Source: Chloroflexota bacterium (GTDB lineage Bacteria; Chloroflexota; Dehalococcoidia; GIF9; UBA5629). From it: a stretch of 47,218 nucleotides of DNA. Below are positions 32,713 to 39,964 of this stretch, piece by piece; the first letter of the stretch is position 1, and every line of letters starts with the position of its first letter. A program made the translations under genes and the position numbers. Location: positions 1 to 47,218 of the forward strand of contig VGNY01000004.1 of assembly GCA_016865895.1 (NCBI GenBank). The letters run 5' to 3'. The notes under the pieces are model-generated. The model did no database searches. It was not told where the DNA came from and was given only the letters and a program-made list of their open reading frames with translations.

Positions 32713-33872
32713 TTAACTAATTCAATTTCACCGTCGGTCAAATAACATGCCGGGTCTTCGGCCCAAACATCGCCGAAAACCGTCTCCGCTCGCACTCGCA
32801 GGTTGCCATTGCACAGATCAAGGTACCGACATCTGGCACATCGCCCCTTGAGCAATTTTTTTCTGTCTTTAAGGCCATGCATCAACGGGTCTGATGTATC
32901 CAGCCAGATATCGCCGAATTTCCGCTGGCGTACATTGCCGAAGGAGTAATGTTGCCAGAATTGGTCAGCGTGGACATCCCCTGAAGCGTCAACTGCCCCT
33001 ATGCGGATGCCTGAGTTGTTGCCACCATTGGCTCGGAGCAATGCCAGCGCCTTCTGAGCACGGGTTGGGTCTTGTCTTTTCAACTTGAGGTACAGATAAA
33101 CACCGTCAGCGTGATTGTCCACAGTGAGGACTTCTTTAGGCAGGCCACGCTGGTAGAGGTCTGTAGTGCGGTCGCAGATTAAATCAACCACTTTTCTAGT
33201 TTGAGAATGGACCAAATCATCTGTTCTAAGTTGACTTCCACGGCCGGCATAGACGAGATGGTAAAAACAGAGTCGTTCTATTTCTTCACGTTCGACTAGG
33301 TCAAAAATTGCGGGTATTTCCGTATAAGTGGAGCGAGTAATGGTCAATCTCAGAGATATTCTCAGTTCCAGGGCAGTGCAGTTTCTGATACCTTGTAAAG
33401 CGGCTTGGTAAGCGCCCTTTTCCCCACGAAACTGGTCGTTTTTGTCACCAATGCCGTCCAGGCTAATGCCCACCTCGGCGAAACCGACGTCTCTTATTCT
33501 CTTAGCCACCTCTTGGGTGATAAGAGTACCGTTGCTGGACAGTACAGTCATTAATCCTTCCTTTCCGGCGAAGTCGGCAAGCTCAAAGATGTCATTCCTG
33601 AGCAAGGGCTCGCCGCCGGAAAATAATATCACCGGCACACCGAAATCAGCCAGGTCACGGATAAAAGACTTTGCCTCTTTAGTATTTAGAGTACCAACAG
33701 GGTCTTGGTTGCTGGCGCTGCTATAACAGTGGACGCAGCGGAGGTTACACTTCGTGGTGCAGTTCCAGACGATGATAGGTGGTTGTCTGTCACCGGCATA
33801 AATTTGACCACCGTAGCGCAGATTGTCGCCTAGCCCCGCTGCATCACAGAGCAATCTCGAAACCGATATCAT
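32709..33872 (-). CDS. ahbC: Radical SAM 12,18-didecarboxysiroheme deacetylase AhbC
   Basis: It removes two acetate side chains from didecarboxysiroheme, giving Fe-coproporphyrin III. The family opening 'MISVSRLLCDAAGLGDNLRYG' is present, then the radical-SAM motif Cys42-x3-Cys46-x2-Cys49 (KCNLRCVHC), 'PVILFSGGEPLLRND' (~79-93), 'GISLDGIGDKND' and 'CFYHLVYAGRGSQL' (~200-213), which resembles NirJ/AhbC. The C-terminal Cys-rich SPASM-like segment 'GRCARCRYLDLCNGNLRVRAE..WAEDPACYL' is clear. It is the first gene of the minus-strand heme run. A TATAAT lies only 9 nt before the ATG and no good ribosome site is seen, so the message may be leaderless. Confidence 0.88.
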   Translation of the reverse strand: MISVSRLLCDAAGLGDNLRYGGQIYAGDRQPPIIVWNCTTKCNLRCVHCYSSASNQDPVGTLNTKEAKSFIRDLADFGVPVILFSGGEPLLRNDIFELADFAGKEGLMTVLSSNGTLITQEVAKRIRDVGFAEVGISLDGIGDKNDQFRGEKGAYQAALQGIRNCTALELRISLRLTITRSTYTEIPAIFDLVEREEIERLCFYHLVYAGRGSQLRTDDLVHSQTRKVVDLICDRTTDLYQRGLPKEVLTVDNHADGVYLYLKLKRQDPTRAQKALALLRANGGNNSGIRIGAVDASGDVHADQFWQHYSFGNVRQRKFGDIWLDTSDPLMHGLKDRKKLLKGRCARCRYLDLCNGNLRVRAETVFGDVWAEDPACYLTDGEIELVK

Positions 33873-33881
33873 TCCGTGGTT

Positions 33882-33887
33882 ATTATA
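33882..33887 (-). promoter_or_regulatory. TATAAT box close to the ahbC start
   Basis: On the minus strand, TATAAT ends 9 nt before the ATG of ahbC. No TTGACA-like -35 is visible at 16-18 nt. If used, transcription would begin within about two bases of the start codon, giving a leaderless mRNA. Low confidence. Confidence 0.3.
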
Positions 33888-33947
33888 CTTCCAAAGCTCA
33901 CCTTTCGGCTAATTACTCCTGCCGACATATCTCTGTAGTGCTCATTT

Positions 33948-33979
33948 GTCATCCCGATGCAATCGGGACTCGCAATGAT
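33948..33979. repeat. Short hairpin repeat (TCCCGAT-GCA-ATCGGGA)
   Basis: Stem TCCCGAT (33952-33958) / ATCGGGA (33962-33968) with outer GTCAT and GCAATGAT remnants. It matches the module at 31450-31468 and is non-coding. Confidence 0.65.
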
Positions 33980-34258
33980 AGTCCATCCTTTTCAAATCGA
34001 GTGCTAAAATCATAGAGTGGTAACAGCCGACAATCGTAAATATTGACAACGGGGAGTAGGAAGGAGACTAGATAAAGTATGCCAGATGTATAGATGTGTT
34101 TCTGAGACGAGGCTGAGGGCATTAACAAACATGGTATAATGAGGGTGTGATTGAATGGAGGGCACTGGGACTCTGGGGAATCTGGGGAATCTGGAGTTGC
34201 TGGTGCTTTTTGTTTGGGTGACGATTGCTAGAGTTCGTGCTCATCTAGGTGGCGTGCG

Positions 34259-35630
34259 AGGAAAGACGAAGATAAGACGAAGAAACAGCTTTTAAGTGAG
34301 CTGGCGGCGCTGCGGCAGTGGATTGCCGAACTGGAAACACACGACAACGAGCGCAAGAAAGCGGAGGAGCGTTCCAGACAACTTGAAGAATACCTCCAGT
34401 TGCAGATTGAACGAATGCCTATCGCACTTATTGTCTGGGATGTAGATTTTCGTGTGCAATCCTGGAATCCCGCCGCTGAAAACATATTTGGCTTCTCGAA
34501 CCAGGAAGTATTGGGGAAGCATCCTTACGGCCTTGTTATGCCCAAAGAAGCTCAGCCTCATGTGGATACCATCTGGGATCGGCTTCTTGAAGGAGACATG
34601 ACAGCACATAGTATAAACGAAAATGTAACCAAAGATGGCCGTACGATTATCTGCCGCTGGACGAATACACCGCTAAGGAAGGCAGATGGCACCGTAATGG
34701 GAGTTCTTTCCATGGTTCAAGATATCGCCGAGCGCAAGCGGGCGGAGATGAAGGTCAAGAAGCTGTACACGCTGCAGTCAGCAATCAAGGAGATAAACGA
34801 GTTGCTTCTGAGGGCCAGGAGTGAACAGGAACTTTTCCGGGAGATATGTCATCACCTGACCACAGCGGACTTCGTCCGCTTTGCCTGGATAGGATTGCTG
34901 CAGGAAGGCACAACTGAAATCAAGTCGGTGGCACACGCTGGTTTCGAAGATGAGTTTCTATCAATTGTCGAGGTTACAATGGATGAGATGGATTTAGGCA
35001 CAGGACCCAGAGGTATAACGCTAAAGACGCACAAACCGGTCATTATCAATGACATAGAGAAGAACCCTAGCTATGACCCATGGTGGGAAGAGGCATTGAA
35101 GAGGGGCTACGCTGCGCTGGCTGCCATGCCACTGGTACGTGATAGTGAGGTTATCGGTATATTATGCATTAGCTCGGGCACCGGGGATGCCTTTGGCGAT
35201 GAATAAATTGGATTCCTCGCAGAGGCGGTGAACGATATAGCCGTGGGCGTCAAGTCCTTGCGGTTGGAGCAGAAGCTGGAGCAGAGCTATGAGAAACTGC
35301 GCCAGGCGATAACGGGCACGGTAGAGGCTATGGCGCAGACAGTGGAGATGAGAGCCCCCTATACTGCTGGCCATCAGCGCAGAGTGGCTGAGCTTGCCTT
35401 TGCTATAGCTACGGAGATGGAGCTTTCCGAAGAACAGGTCGAGGGGCTGAATGTGGCGGTGGCTGACGTGGTGGAGGACATGGCTTCCCACCGTCCTTAC
35501 TACCACCACGCTCTGGGTATAGATAAGGCGCTGGAAGGCGATTTCACAGAATAAAGACAAGTTCTACGACCCTGATGTGGTGGATGCCTGAATAAGGCTT
35601 TTCTATGAGAGAGGCAACAAATTGGAGTAA
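34259..35630 (+). pseudogene. Decayed PAS-GAF-HD-GYP sensor gene
   Basis: The remnant reads as one former protein. A coiled N-terminus begins 'KDEDKTKKQLLSELAALRQ', where the expected start codon is AGG (34259-34261). A PAS domain follows (IERMPIALIVWDVDFRVQSW...), then a GAF domain (~34750-35200) and an HD-type phosphohydrolase region (YTAGHQRRVAELAFAIA). Five lesions are visible: no start codon; an in-frame TAA at 35204-35206; a deletion that joins 'VEGLN' directly to 'VADVVEDMASHRPY', removing the HD and GYP metal residues; a +1 G in 'GAAGGCG' near 35530, after which the old frame 'ISQNKDKFYDPDVVDA' continues; and a final TGA before 'IRLFYERGNKLE'. It would have been a cyclic-di-GMP-type signalling protein. 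Confidence 0.85.
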
Positions 35631-35635
35631 TGTGG

Positions 35636-35740
35636 CTGTGGGGCTTTAGACCCGCCTAGACCACACTGGGGCGACCCTGAAGGGTCGCAACTACATTGCT
35701 TTGTCATTGCGAGGAGCGCCAGCGACGTGGCAATCTTGGT
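35636..35740. repeat. Palindromic repeats downstream of nadC
   Basis: It contains GCGACCCT-GA-AGGGTCGC (35671-35688, a perfect 8-bp stem) preceded by a decayed 'GGGGCTTTAGACCCGCC' hairpin, then the half element GTCATTGCGAGGAGCG...GTGGCAATCTTGG (35703-35740). The element ends a few bases before the nadC stop codon. It is homologous to the copies at 2497-2553 and 30789-30867. Confidence 0.78.
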
Positions 35741-35742
35741 GG

Positions 35743-36594
35743 CTAGTCCAGTTCCAGGCTTATATCCAGGGCTTTGGGGGAGTGGGTTAGAGCACCTATT
35801 GAGATGAGGTCAACGCCAGTTTCAGCCACAGCACGAACTCTGTCCAGAGTAATGCCTCCGGAGGCTTCGATTAGAGCGCGGCCTTTAATTAGCTGGACAG
35901 CCTTACGCATATCCTCAAGGTTCATATTATCCAGCATAATGATATCGGCTCCAGCGTCAACGGCTTCAGCAGCTTCTTGAGGATTCTTGACTTCAATCTC
36001 GATTTTCAGATTAGGCGGAGATTTTTGGCGAGCTTTGTCTATGATTTGTTTTATGTTTAGCCCTTGATGGCGAAACGCTGCCAGGTGATTGTCCTTAATC
36101 AGGATACCATCTCCGAGGTGCATGCGATGGTTCTTGCCACCGCCGGCTCGCACAGCGTACTTTTCTAGTGCTCTTAACCCCGGTGTAGTTTTTCTGGTAT
36201 CAGTGATTTGGACCGGCAAGCCTTTGATAGCCTGGATGTAGCGGGCTGTCTCCGAAGCGATGCCGCTGAGATGTTGCAGGAAGTTTAGGGCAACCCGCTC
36301 GGCTTTTAATATGCTGGCAACTTTGCCTTCCATTTTGGCTATTATGTCTCTGGGCTTAACCTCAGTCCCATCCTCGATGAGGATATCTATTTTTAATTCT
36401 GGGTCAACTTTGAGGAAAACCTCTCGAGCTATCTCAGTTCCAGCTATAGTCCCCTTTGCTTTGGCGATTATTGATGCCTTTCCCTGTTGGGTCTTGGGTA
36501 TTAGCGCTTCGGTAGTCGCATCTCCGGAGCTGAGGTCTTCTGATAGAGCCTGGTCAATAAGCTGTTCAGCTTGGGGGGTGATTGATAATCTCAT
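35743..36594 (-). CDS. nadC: Nicotinate-nucleotide pyrophosphorylase (carboxylating)
   Basis: It converts quinolinate and PRPP to nicotinate mononucleotide and CO2 in de novo NAD synthesis. The 283 residues match. 'LSEDLSSGDATTEALIP' (~18-34), 'ALNFLQHLSGIAS' (~103-115), 'TRKTTPGLRALEKYAVRAGGGKNHRMHLGDGILIKDNHL' (~133-171) and 'DIIMLDNM' (~218-225) are the substrate-binding hallmarks. It follows the histidine kinase gene by 12 nt, so it is probably co-transcribed with the two-component system. nadA and nadB are not in this window. Confidence 0.96.
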   Translation of the reverse strand: MRLSITPQAEQLIDQALSEDLSSGDATTEALIPKTQQGKASIIAKAKGTIAGTEIAREVFLKVDPELKIDILIEDGTEVKPRDIIAKMEGKVASILKAERVALNFLQHLSGIASETARYIQAIKGLPVQITDTRKTTPGLRALEKYAVRAGGGKNHRMHLGDGILIKDNHLAAFRHQGLNIKQIIDKARQKSPPNLKIEIEVKNPQEAAEAVDAGADIIMLDNMNLEDMRKAVQLIKGRALIEASGGITLDRVRAVAETGVDLISIGALTHSPKALDISLELD

Positions 36595-36606
36595 TTTATT
36601 GCTTAT

Positions 36607-38052
36607 TTAGATAGGTGCTTTTACGATTACGGTTGTACCTTTGCCGGGCTGGGACTTTATCTCCAATTTACCTCCAATTAGGCGTGCTCGTTCTTCCATT
36701 CCCTGGACACCAAGTTTTCCTTCCTTGACCAGGTCCCCAGTCAATCTCGATAGTGAGAAGCCCTTGCCATTATCGGTGATAGTCATTCTGATGTGGCTTG
36801 AGTCTGATTCTACAGTGACATTGACCTCGGAGGCTTGGGCATGCTTTCGGACATTATTCAGAGCCTCCTGGGCAATACGAAACAGGGCAAGCTCTGTTTC
36901 TGAGGGTAATGAAGGCAATATATCCGCCTTCACTGCAGCTTTAATCTCCAGTTCTTTGCTAAGTTCCTCAGCTAACCAGTTGAGTGCCGCTACCAATCCC
37001 ATCTGGTCTAGAATACTTGGTCTCAGGTCACGGGCGTACCGCTGCAAGCTTTTATAGGCTTCGTTGGCGATGTTTTGCAGATGTTCTAGCTCGCTTATGG
37101 TAGCTTTGGGTAGCTTATGTGCGCCTCCAGATATAAGGATGTCCAAGCGGCGCGATAATAGCACTATTAATTGAGCAATATCATCGTGGAGCTCCCGGGC
37201 GATACGTTTGCGTTCCTCCTCTTGTGCCATGAGAGTTTCACGAATTTGAAAACGGAGATTGTCCCTCAACCTTCTTTCCTCGGTTACATCACGAGCGATG
37301 TTCTGGAAGGCGAGGGGCTTGCCGCCGGCTCGGATGAGGCGGGTAAATAATTCTACTATTGTCTCTGAGCCATCTTTTTTAATCAATCGCTGGTCATAGC
37401 GCTGGTCTATTGCTTCGCCTTGCATAAGTCTGGCCCTGACCTCTCTGGCTGTGTTTAATGCCTCAGGGGAGAGAAACTCGGAAACATTTTTGCCTATTAC
37501 TTCATTGGGGGGGTAGCCGCTGACTTTTTCACATGCATTATTGGCTATAACTATTTTGCCATCCATGTCGTGAACCCAAATAGCATCGCTGGCGTTAGTA
37601 AAAAGTTCCTCGTAGTTCTCTTGTGATGTTCTTAAAGCTGTTGTGATTCCATATAACTGTCTCTGTTGCCGATACCATCCGCGGTGCATTTGAATTAGTG
37701 AAATGCTTAAGCCGGCGACGATAAGCACAGCGAAGCTTTCAGTTAAGGTGGTTCTAGTGTCGGTTGGAATAACCAGTGCCTGAGGTATCATAGCCAGACC
37801 AGATGCCAACCATATGGTAATGCCGAACTTTATTCCCACTGACCAGCCAGCGTAGATTATCAGCAGAAGGTAGGCAAACCGCTCTACGATATCTGTTGAT
37901 AGACCAAAAAATGAAGTGAGAGACACTTTGCCTATCAAAGGCACGTTGGCTAGAAGCTCATGGTAGTGGGATAGAGTCAGAATAATGAAGAGCAAGATTA
38001 TGAAGCAGATGTGGAAATTATGCCATCTAGTTGACATCATCCTGATGCTCAT
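36607..38052 (-). CDS. Membrane PAS histidine kinase (NarX/DegS-type, HisKA_3)
   Basis: This is the sensor kinase partner of the response regulator gene immediately upstream. The 481 residues begin with an N-terminal membrane region of about four hydrophobic segments (~15-130). A PAS domain follows at ~145-265 (FTNASDAIWVHDMDGKIVIAN). The dimerisation/phosphoacceptor region has the HisKA_3 motif 'ERKRIARELHDDIAQ' (~285-299, with the phospho-His in ELHDD). The C-terminal HATPase domain carries 'LFRIAQEALNNVRKHAQA' (N box) and 'DNGKGFSL' (G1 box) and 'GVQGMEERARLIGG'. The sensed signal is unknown; a PAS-bound ligand or the membrane region could be the input. Its stop lies 12 nt from nadC. Confidence 0.92.
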   Translation of the reverse strand: MSIRMMSTRWHNFHICFIILLFIILTLSHYHELLANVPLIGKVSLTSFFGLSTDIVERFAYLLLIIYAGWSVGIKFGITIWLASGLAMIPQALVIPTDTRTTLTESFAVLIVAGLSISLIQMHRGWYRQQRQLYGITTALRTSQENYEELFTNASDAIWVHDMDGKIVIANNACEKVSGYPPNEVIGKNVSEFLSPEALNTAREVRARLMQGEAIDQRYDQRLIKKDGSETIVELFTRLIRAGGKPLAFQNIARDVTEERRLRDNLRFQIRETLMAQEEERKRIARELHDDIAQLIVLLSRRLDILISGGAHKLPKATISELEHLQNIANEAYKSLQRYARDLRPSILDQMGLVAALNWLAEELSKELEIKAAVKADILPSLPSETELALFRIAQEALNNVRKHAQASEVNVTVESDSSHIRMTITDNGKGFSLSRLTGDLVKEGKLGVQGMEERARLIGGKLEIKSQPGKGTTVIVKAPI

Positions 38053-38094
38053 CTTCGTTTATTCGTAGCAGTGTAGGTTGAGTGTCGATGTGTT

Positions 38095-38784
38095 CTAGTT
38101 TTCGGAGCTGCGCTCTTGTTTAATATCTTCCAGAGTAAGCAATCCCGACCTCAAGGCTTGAACAAGGGCCTCACTACGCGAAGCAACATTCATTTTGGTG
38201 AAGATATTGGACATGTGAGCCTTAACAGTACGTAGGCTGAGGCATAACCTATCAGCTATTTCCTTGTTGCTCATGCCAGTAGCCAGCAACTTCAACAATT
38301 CACTCTCCCGGTCGCTTAGAAGTCCGCCTATCTTGTTCTCTGCAGTGCCAGGCGATTTGACCAAAGCTTGCCTGAGTAGCTTCTCGATGATCTTAGGGTG
38401 AAGCACTGACTCGCCGGCTCTTATGGCTCGTATGGCATCTACCAGGTCTTGTCCTCGAGCGCTTTTCAGTAAGTAGCCGGCCGCTCCAGCTTCAAGCAAT
38501 CCTAGTACATAATTGTCATCCTCATAGGCGGTGAGGACTAATATAGCTATAGTGGGGGCGAGCTTCTTAATTTGCCGGCTGGCTTCAAGCCCATCGAATT
38601 GGGGCATCATAATATCCATCACCACAATATCTGGCTTCAATTGGGAAGCTAGGTTGACAGCCTCCTCTCCGTTACTTGCCTCGCCTATTATCTCCATGTC
38701 TTTCTGGCTGGAGAATACCTGTGACAGTGCCTGGCGTAAAAGAGGATGGTCATCAGCAATTAAGATTCTAGTCTTCGGTTTCAC
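38095..38784 (-). CDS. NarL/LuxR-type response regulator
   Basis: It is the transcription factor paired with the kinase 42 nt downstream. The receiver domain (~1-120) has the acidic pair 'ADDHPLLRQAL', the phospho-Asp in 'IVVMDIMMP', a Thr in 'LVLTAYE' and a Lys in 'YLLKSARG'. The C-terminal LuxR helix-turn-helix reads 'LSDRESELLKLLATGMSNKEIADRLCLSLRTVKAHMSNIFTKM'. The ORF track begins at a TTG at 38814, but that TTG overlaps the -10 box. A GTG at 38784, preceded by GGAG with a 9-nt spacer, gives 229 residues and fits the promoter. The target genes are unknown. Confidence 0.92.
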   Translation of the reverse strand: MKPKTRILIADDHPLLRQALSQVFSSQKDMEIIGEASNGEEAVNLASQLKPDIVVMDIMMPQFDGLEASRQIKKLAPTIAILVLTAYEDDNYVLGLLEAGAAGYLLKSARGQDLVDAIRAIRAGESVLHPKIIEKLLRQALVKSPGTAENKIGGLLSDRESELLKLLATGMSNKEIADRLCLSLRTVKAHMSNIFTKMNVASRSEALVQALRSGLLTLEDIKQERSSEN

Positions 38785-38813
38785 TTTTTGTATCTCCGGA
38801 CCTGTTAGTAGCA

Positions 38814-38843
38814 ATTATACGGCATACAAGGTTGGCGAGACAA
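38814..38843 (-). promoter_or_regulatory. Putative promoter of the response regulator-kinase-nadC operon
   Basis: On the minus strand, TTGTCT (38843-38838) is followed after 18 nt by TATAAT (38819-38814). Transcription would start near 38807, leaving a ~23-nt leader that contains GGAG before the GTG at 38784. This argues against the TTG at 38814 as the start codon. Confidence 0.5.
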
Positions 38844-38922
38844 AAAATTGTGGGCGGACATTTCCGAGCGATGGTGGCTATCTCGGCCGAGGTAGACGTT
38901 AGTGCTGTGCGGAGATTGTCAC

Positions 38923-38944
38923 GTCCCCCGATATATCGGGGGAC
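38923..38944. repeat. Perfect 22-bp palindrome
   Basis: GTCCCCCGATA followed by its exact complement TATCGGGGGAC, with no spacer, in a 'TTGTCAC...TCACAGTGATA' setting like the smaller repeats of the window. It is either a member of that repeat family or an operator-like dyad. Confidence 0.6.
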
Positions 38945-39017
38945 TCACAGTGATAGTGGGGAAATTTTGTTTCTTGTGGCGTTGTTAAGCTGCTCAAGCA
39001 TCTTATGTTTTCACATA

Positions 39018-39057
39018 GGCTAAAGTACTATCTGAAATTAGAGCCAAAGACCGATGA
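39018..39057 (+). promoter_or_regulatory. 40-bp direct repeat, copy 1 (upstream of acs group)
   Basis: It aligns without gaps to 42136-42175 with 34 of 40 bases identical, including a 23-nt exact core AAATTAGAGCCAAAGACCGATGA. It lies ~145 nt before the first gene of the acs group. It does not match the palindromic repeat family. The function is unknown; a shared upstream regulatory site is the simplest idea. Confidence 0.6.
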
Positions 39058-39202
39058 TAGATAGCTTACCGGTTGATAAATTTATACTAGTGTGGCCGCA
39101 TCGAAAAGATGGGTGGTTGGGTAAGTAGAAGTGGCAAGTTTGTGGCTGCATTGTAATAGTACTGACTCAGGTAGGAGAAATGTTAAAGGAGGTGGAAAAA
39201 TA

Positions 39203-39379
39203 ATGCAATTGCCGTTCATAGCAGTCCTAAGTCTGGCGGTGTCTGCTGTTTTGTTTCTGGTAGCATTTTTTTGGTATCCAAATATACGTGGTATTCACAG
39301 TGCGATGCAGAGGATGTTGAAGCTGTGGTCTGAGCGTACAAGAGCTAGGTCGATAACCGAAACCGGCTGCCGCGGTTGA
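39203..39379 (+). CDS. Small single-span membrane protein
   Basis: I do not recognise it. The upstream in-frame ATG at 39131 has no ribosome site, while ATG 39203 follows TAAAGGAGGTGG with good spacing, so 58 residues are most likely. Residues 1-24 form one hydrophobic segment (LPFIAVLSLAVSAVLFLVAFFWY), followed by a basic cytoplasmic tail (MQRMLKLWSERTRARS). The strong ribosome site supports a real gene. It lies 83 nt before the cNMP-binding protein gene and probably shares its transcript with acs. Confidence 0.55.
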   Translation: MQLPFIAVLSLAVSAVLFLVAFFWYPNIRGIHSAMQRMLKLWSERTRARSITETGCRG

Positions 39380-39462
39380 TAGTAGCACGAAGCTGCGGTA
39401 GCAGCTACGGAATGATGGATACTGTGCTGAGTGGTTAAGGGAGACTAAAGTAGGAGAAAAAA

Positions 39463-39918
39463 ATGAATAAATTCGATGTACTAAGGAAATGCGACATGTT
39501 TCGAGCCTTGGATGATAAGCAGCTTCGTGAAGTTGAGAAAATGTGTGATTATGAAGAATTTGAGGCCGGGGCAATCATCTGCAAACAAGGCTTCAGAGAA
39601 GAAAAGCTTTATGTAATCGAATACGGCACAGTAGGAATTATTCTTGAGGTTGGGCCACTTGCCCAACGCCAAGTTCAAGCGGTGACCGACTTTGATGTTT
39701 TTGGTTGGTCATCTATGCTCGACCCATACGTTTGCACCGCTACAGTTAAAGCTTTAGAGAAGACGAGGGCATTGGCTTTTGATGGACAAGAATTATCTGG
39801 TTTGTGTGTAACCAGGCATGAGATAGGCTGCAGAGTTTCGAGAGGCATTGCACGTGTAGTGGCAATGAGGCTACGACAGGCGTATATCCAGTTGGTGGGG
39901 GTTACTTCACCAGTGTAA
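39463..39918 (+). CDS. Stand-alone cyclic-nucleotide-binding domain protein
   Basis: The 151 residues consist of a single Crp-type cNMP-binding beta-roll. '[50 protein letters not shown]' is the classical opening, with the small-molecule-binding turn expected near residues 70-90. No DNA-binding helix-turn-helix follows, so it is not a Crp transcription factor; it may regulate a partner protein. The typical phosphate-binding 'GE..L.....R' motif is replaced by '[17 protein letters not shown]', so cAMP binding is not assured. It lies 46 nt before acs. Confidence 0.82.
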   Translation: MNKFDVLRKCDMFRALDDKQLREVEKMCDYEEFEAGAIICKQGFREEKLYVIEYGTVGIILEVGPLAQRQVQAVTDFDVFGWSSMLDPYVCTATVKALEKTRALAFDGQELSGLCVTRHEIGCRVSRGIARVVAMRLRQAYIQLVGVTSPV

Positions 39919-39964
39919 ATCAGGCAGGTCGATTGTATCAATAAGTCTTGAAAGGAGGTCAACA

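Larger units (their letters stand above)
33873..34258. other. Intergenic region between ahbC and a sensor pseudogene
   Basis: No gene seen. It contains a small hairpin repeat GTCATCCCGATGCAATCGGGACTCGCAATGAT (33948-33979), whose stem TCCCGAT/ATCGGGA recurs at 31450, and a short tandem TCTGGGGAA x2 (34172-34189). Confidence 0.5.
38785..39202. other. Divergent intergenic region upstream of the acs group
   Basis: It separates the response regulator (minus) from the small membrane protein (plus). It holds the regulator promoter, a perfect 22-bp palindrome (38923-38944) and the first copy of the 40-bp direct repeat (39018-39057). I cannot assign a clear promoter for the plus-strand genes. Confidence 0.5.

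Noticed and set aside
34155-34295. Short ORF starting ATG 34155 (MEGTGTLGN...) upstream of the sensor remnant
   Set aside because: It is in another frame, has a simple repeat and no domain, and ends within the remnant. It does not rescue the pseudogene start.
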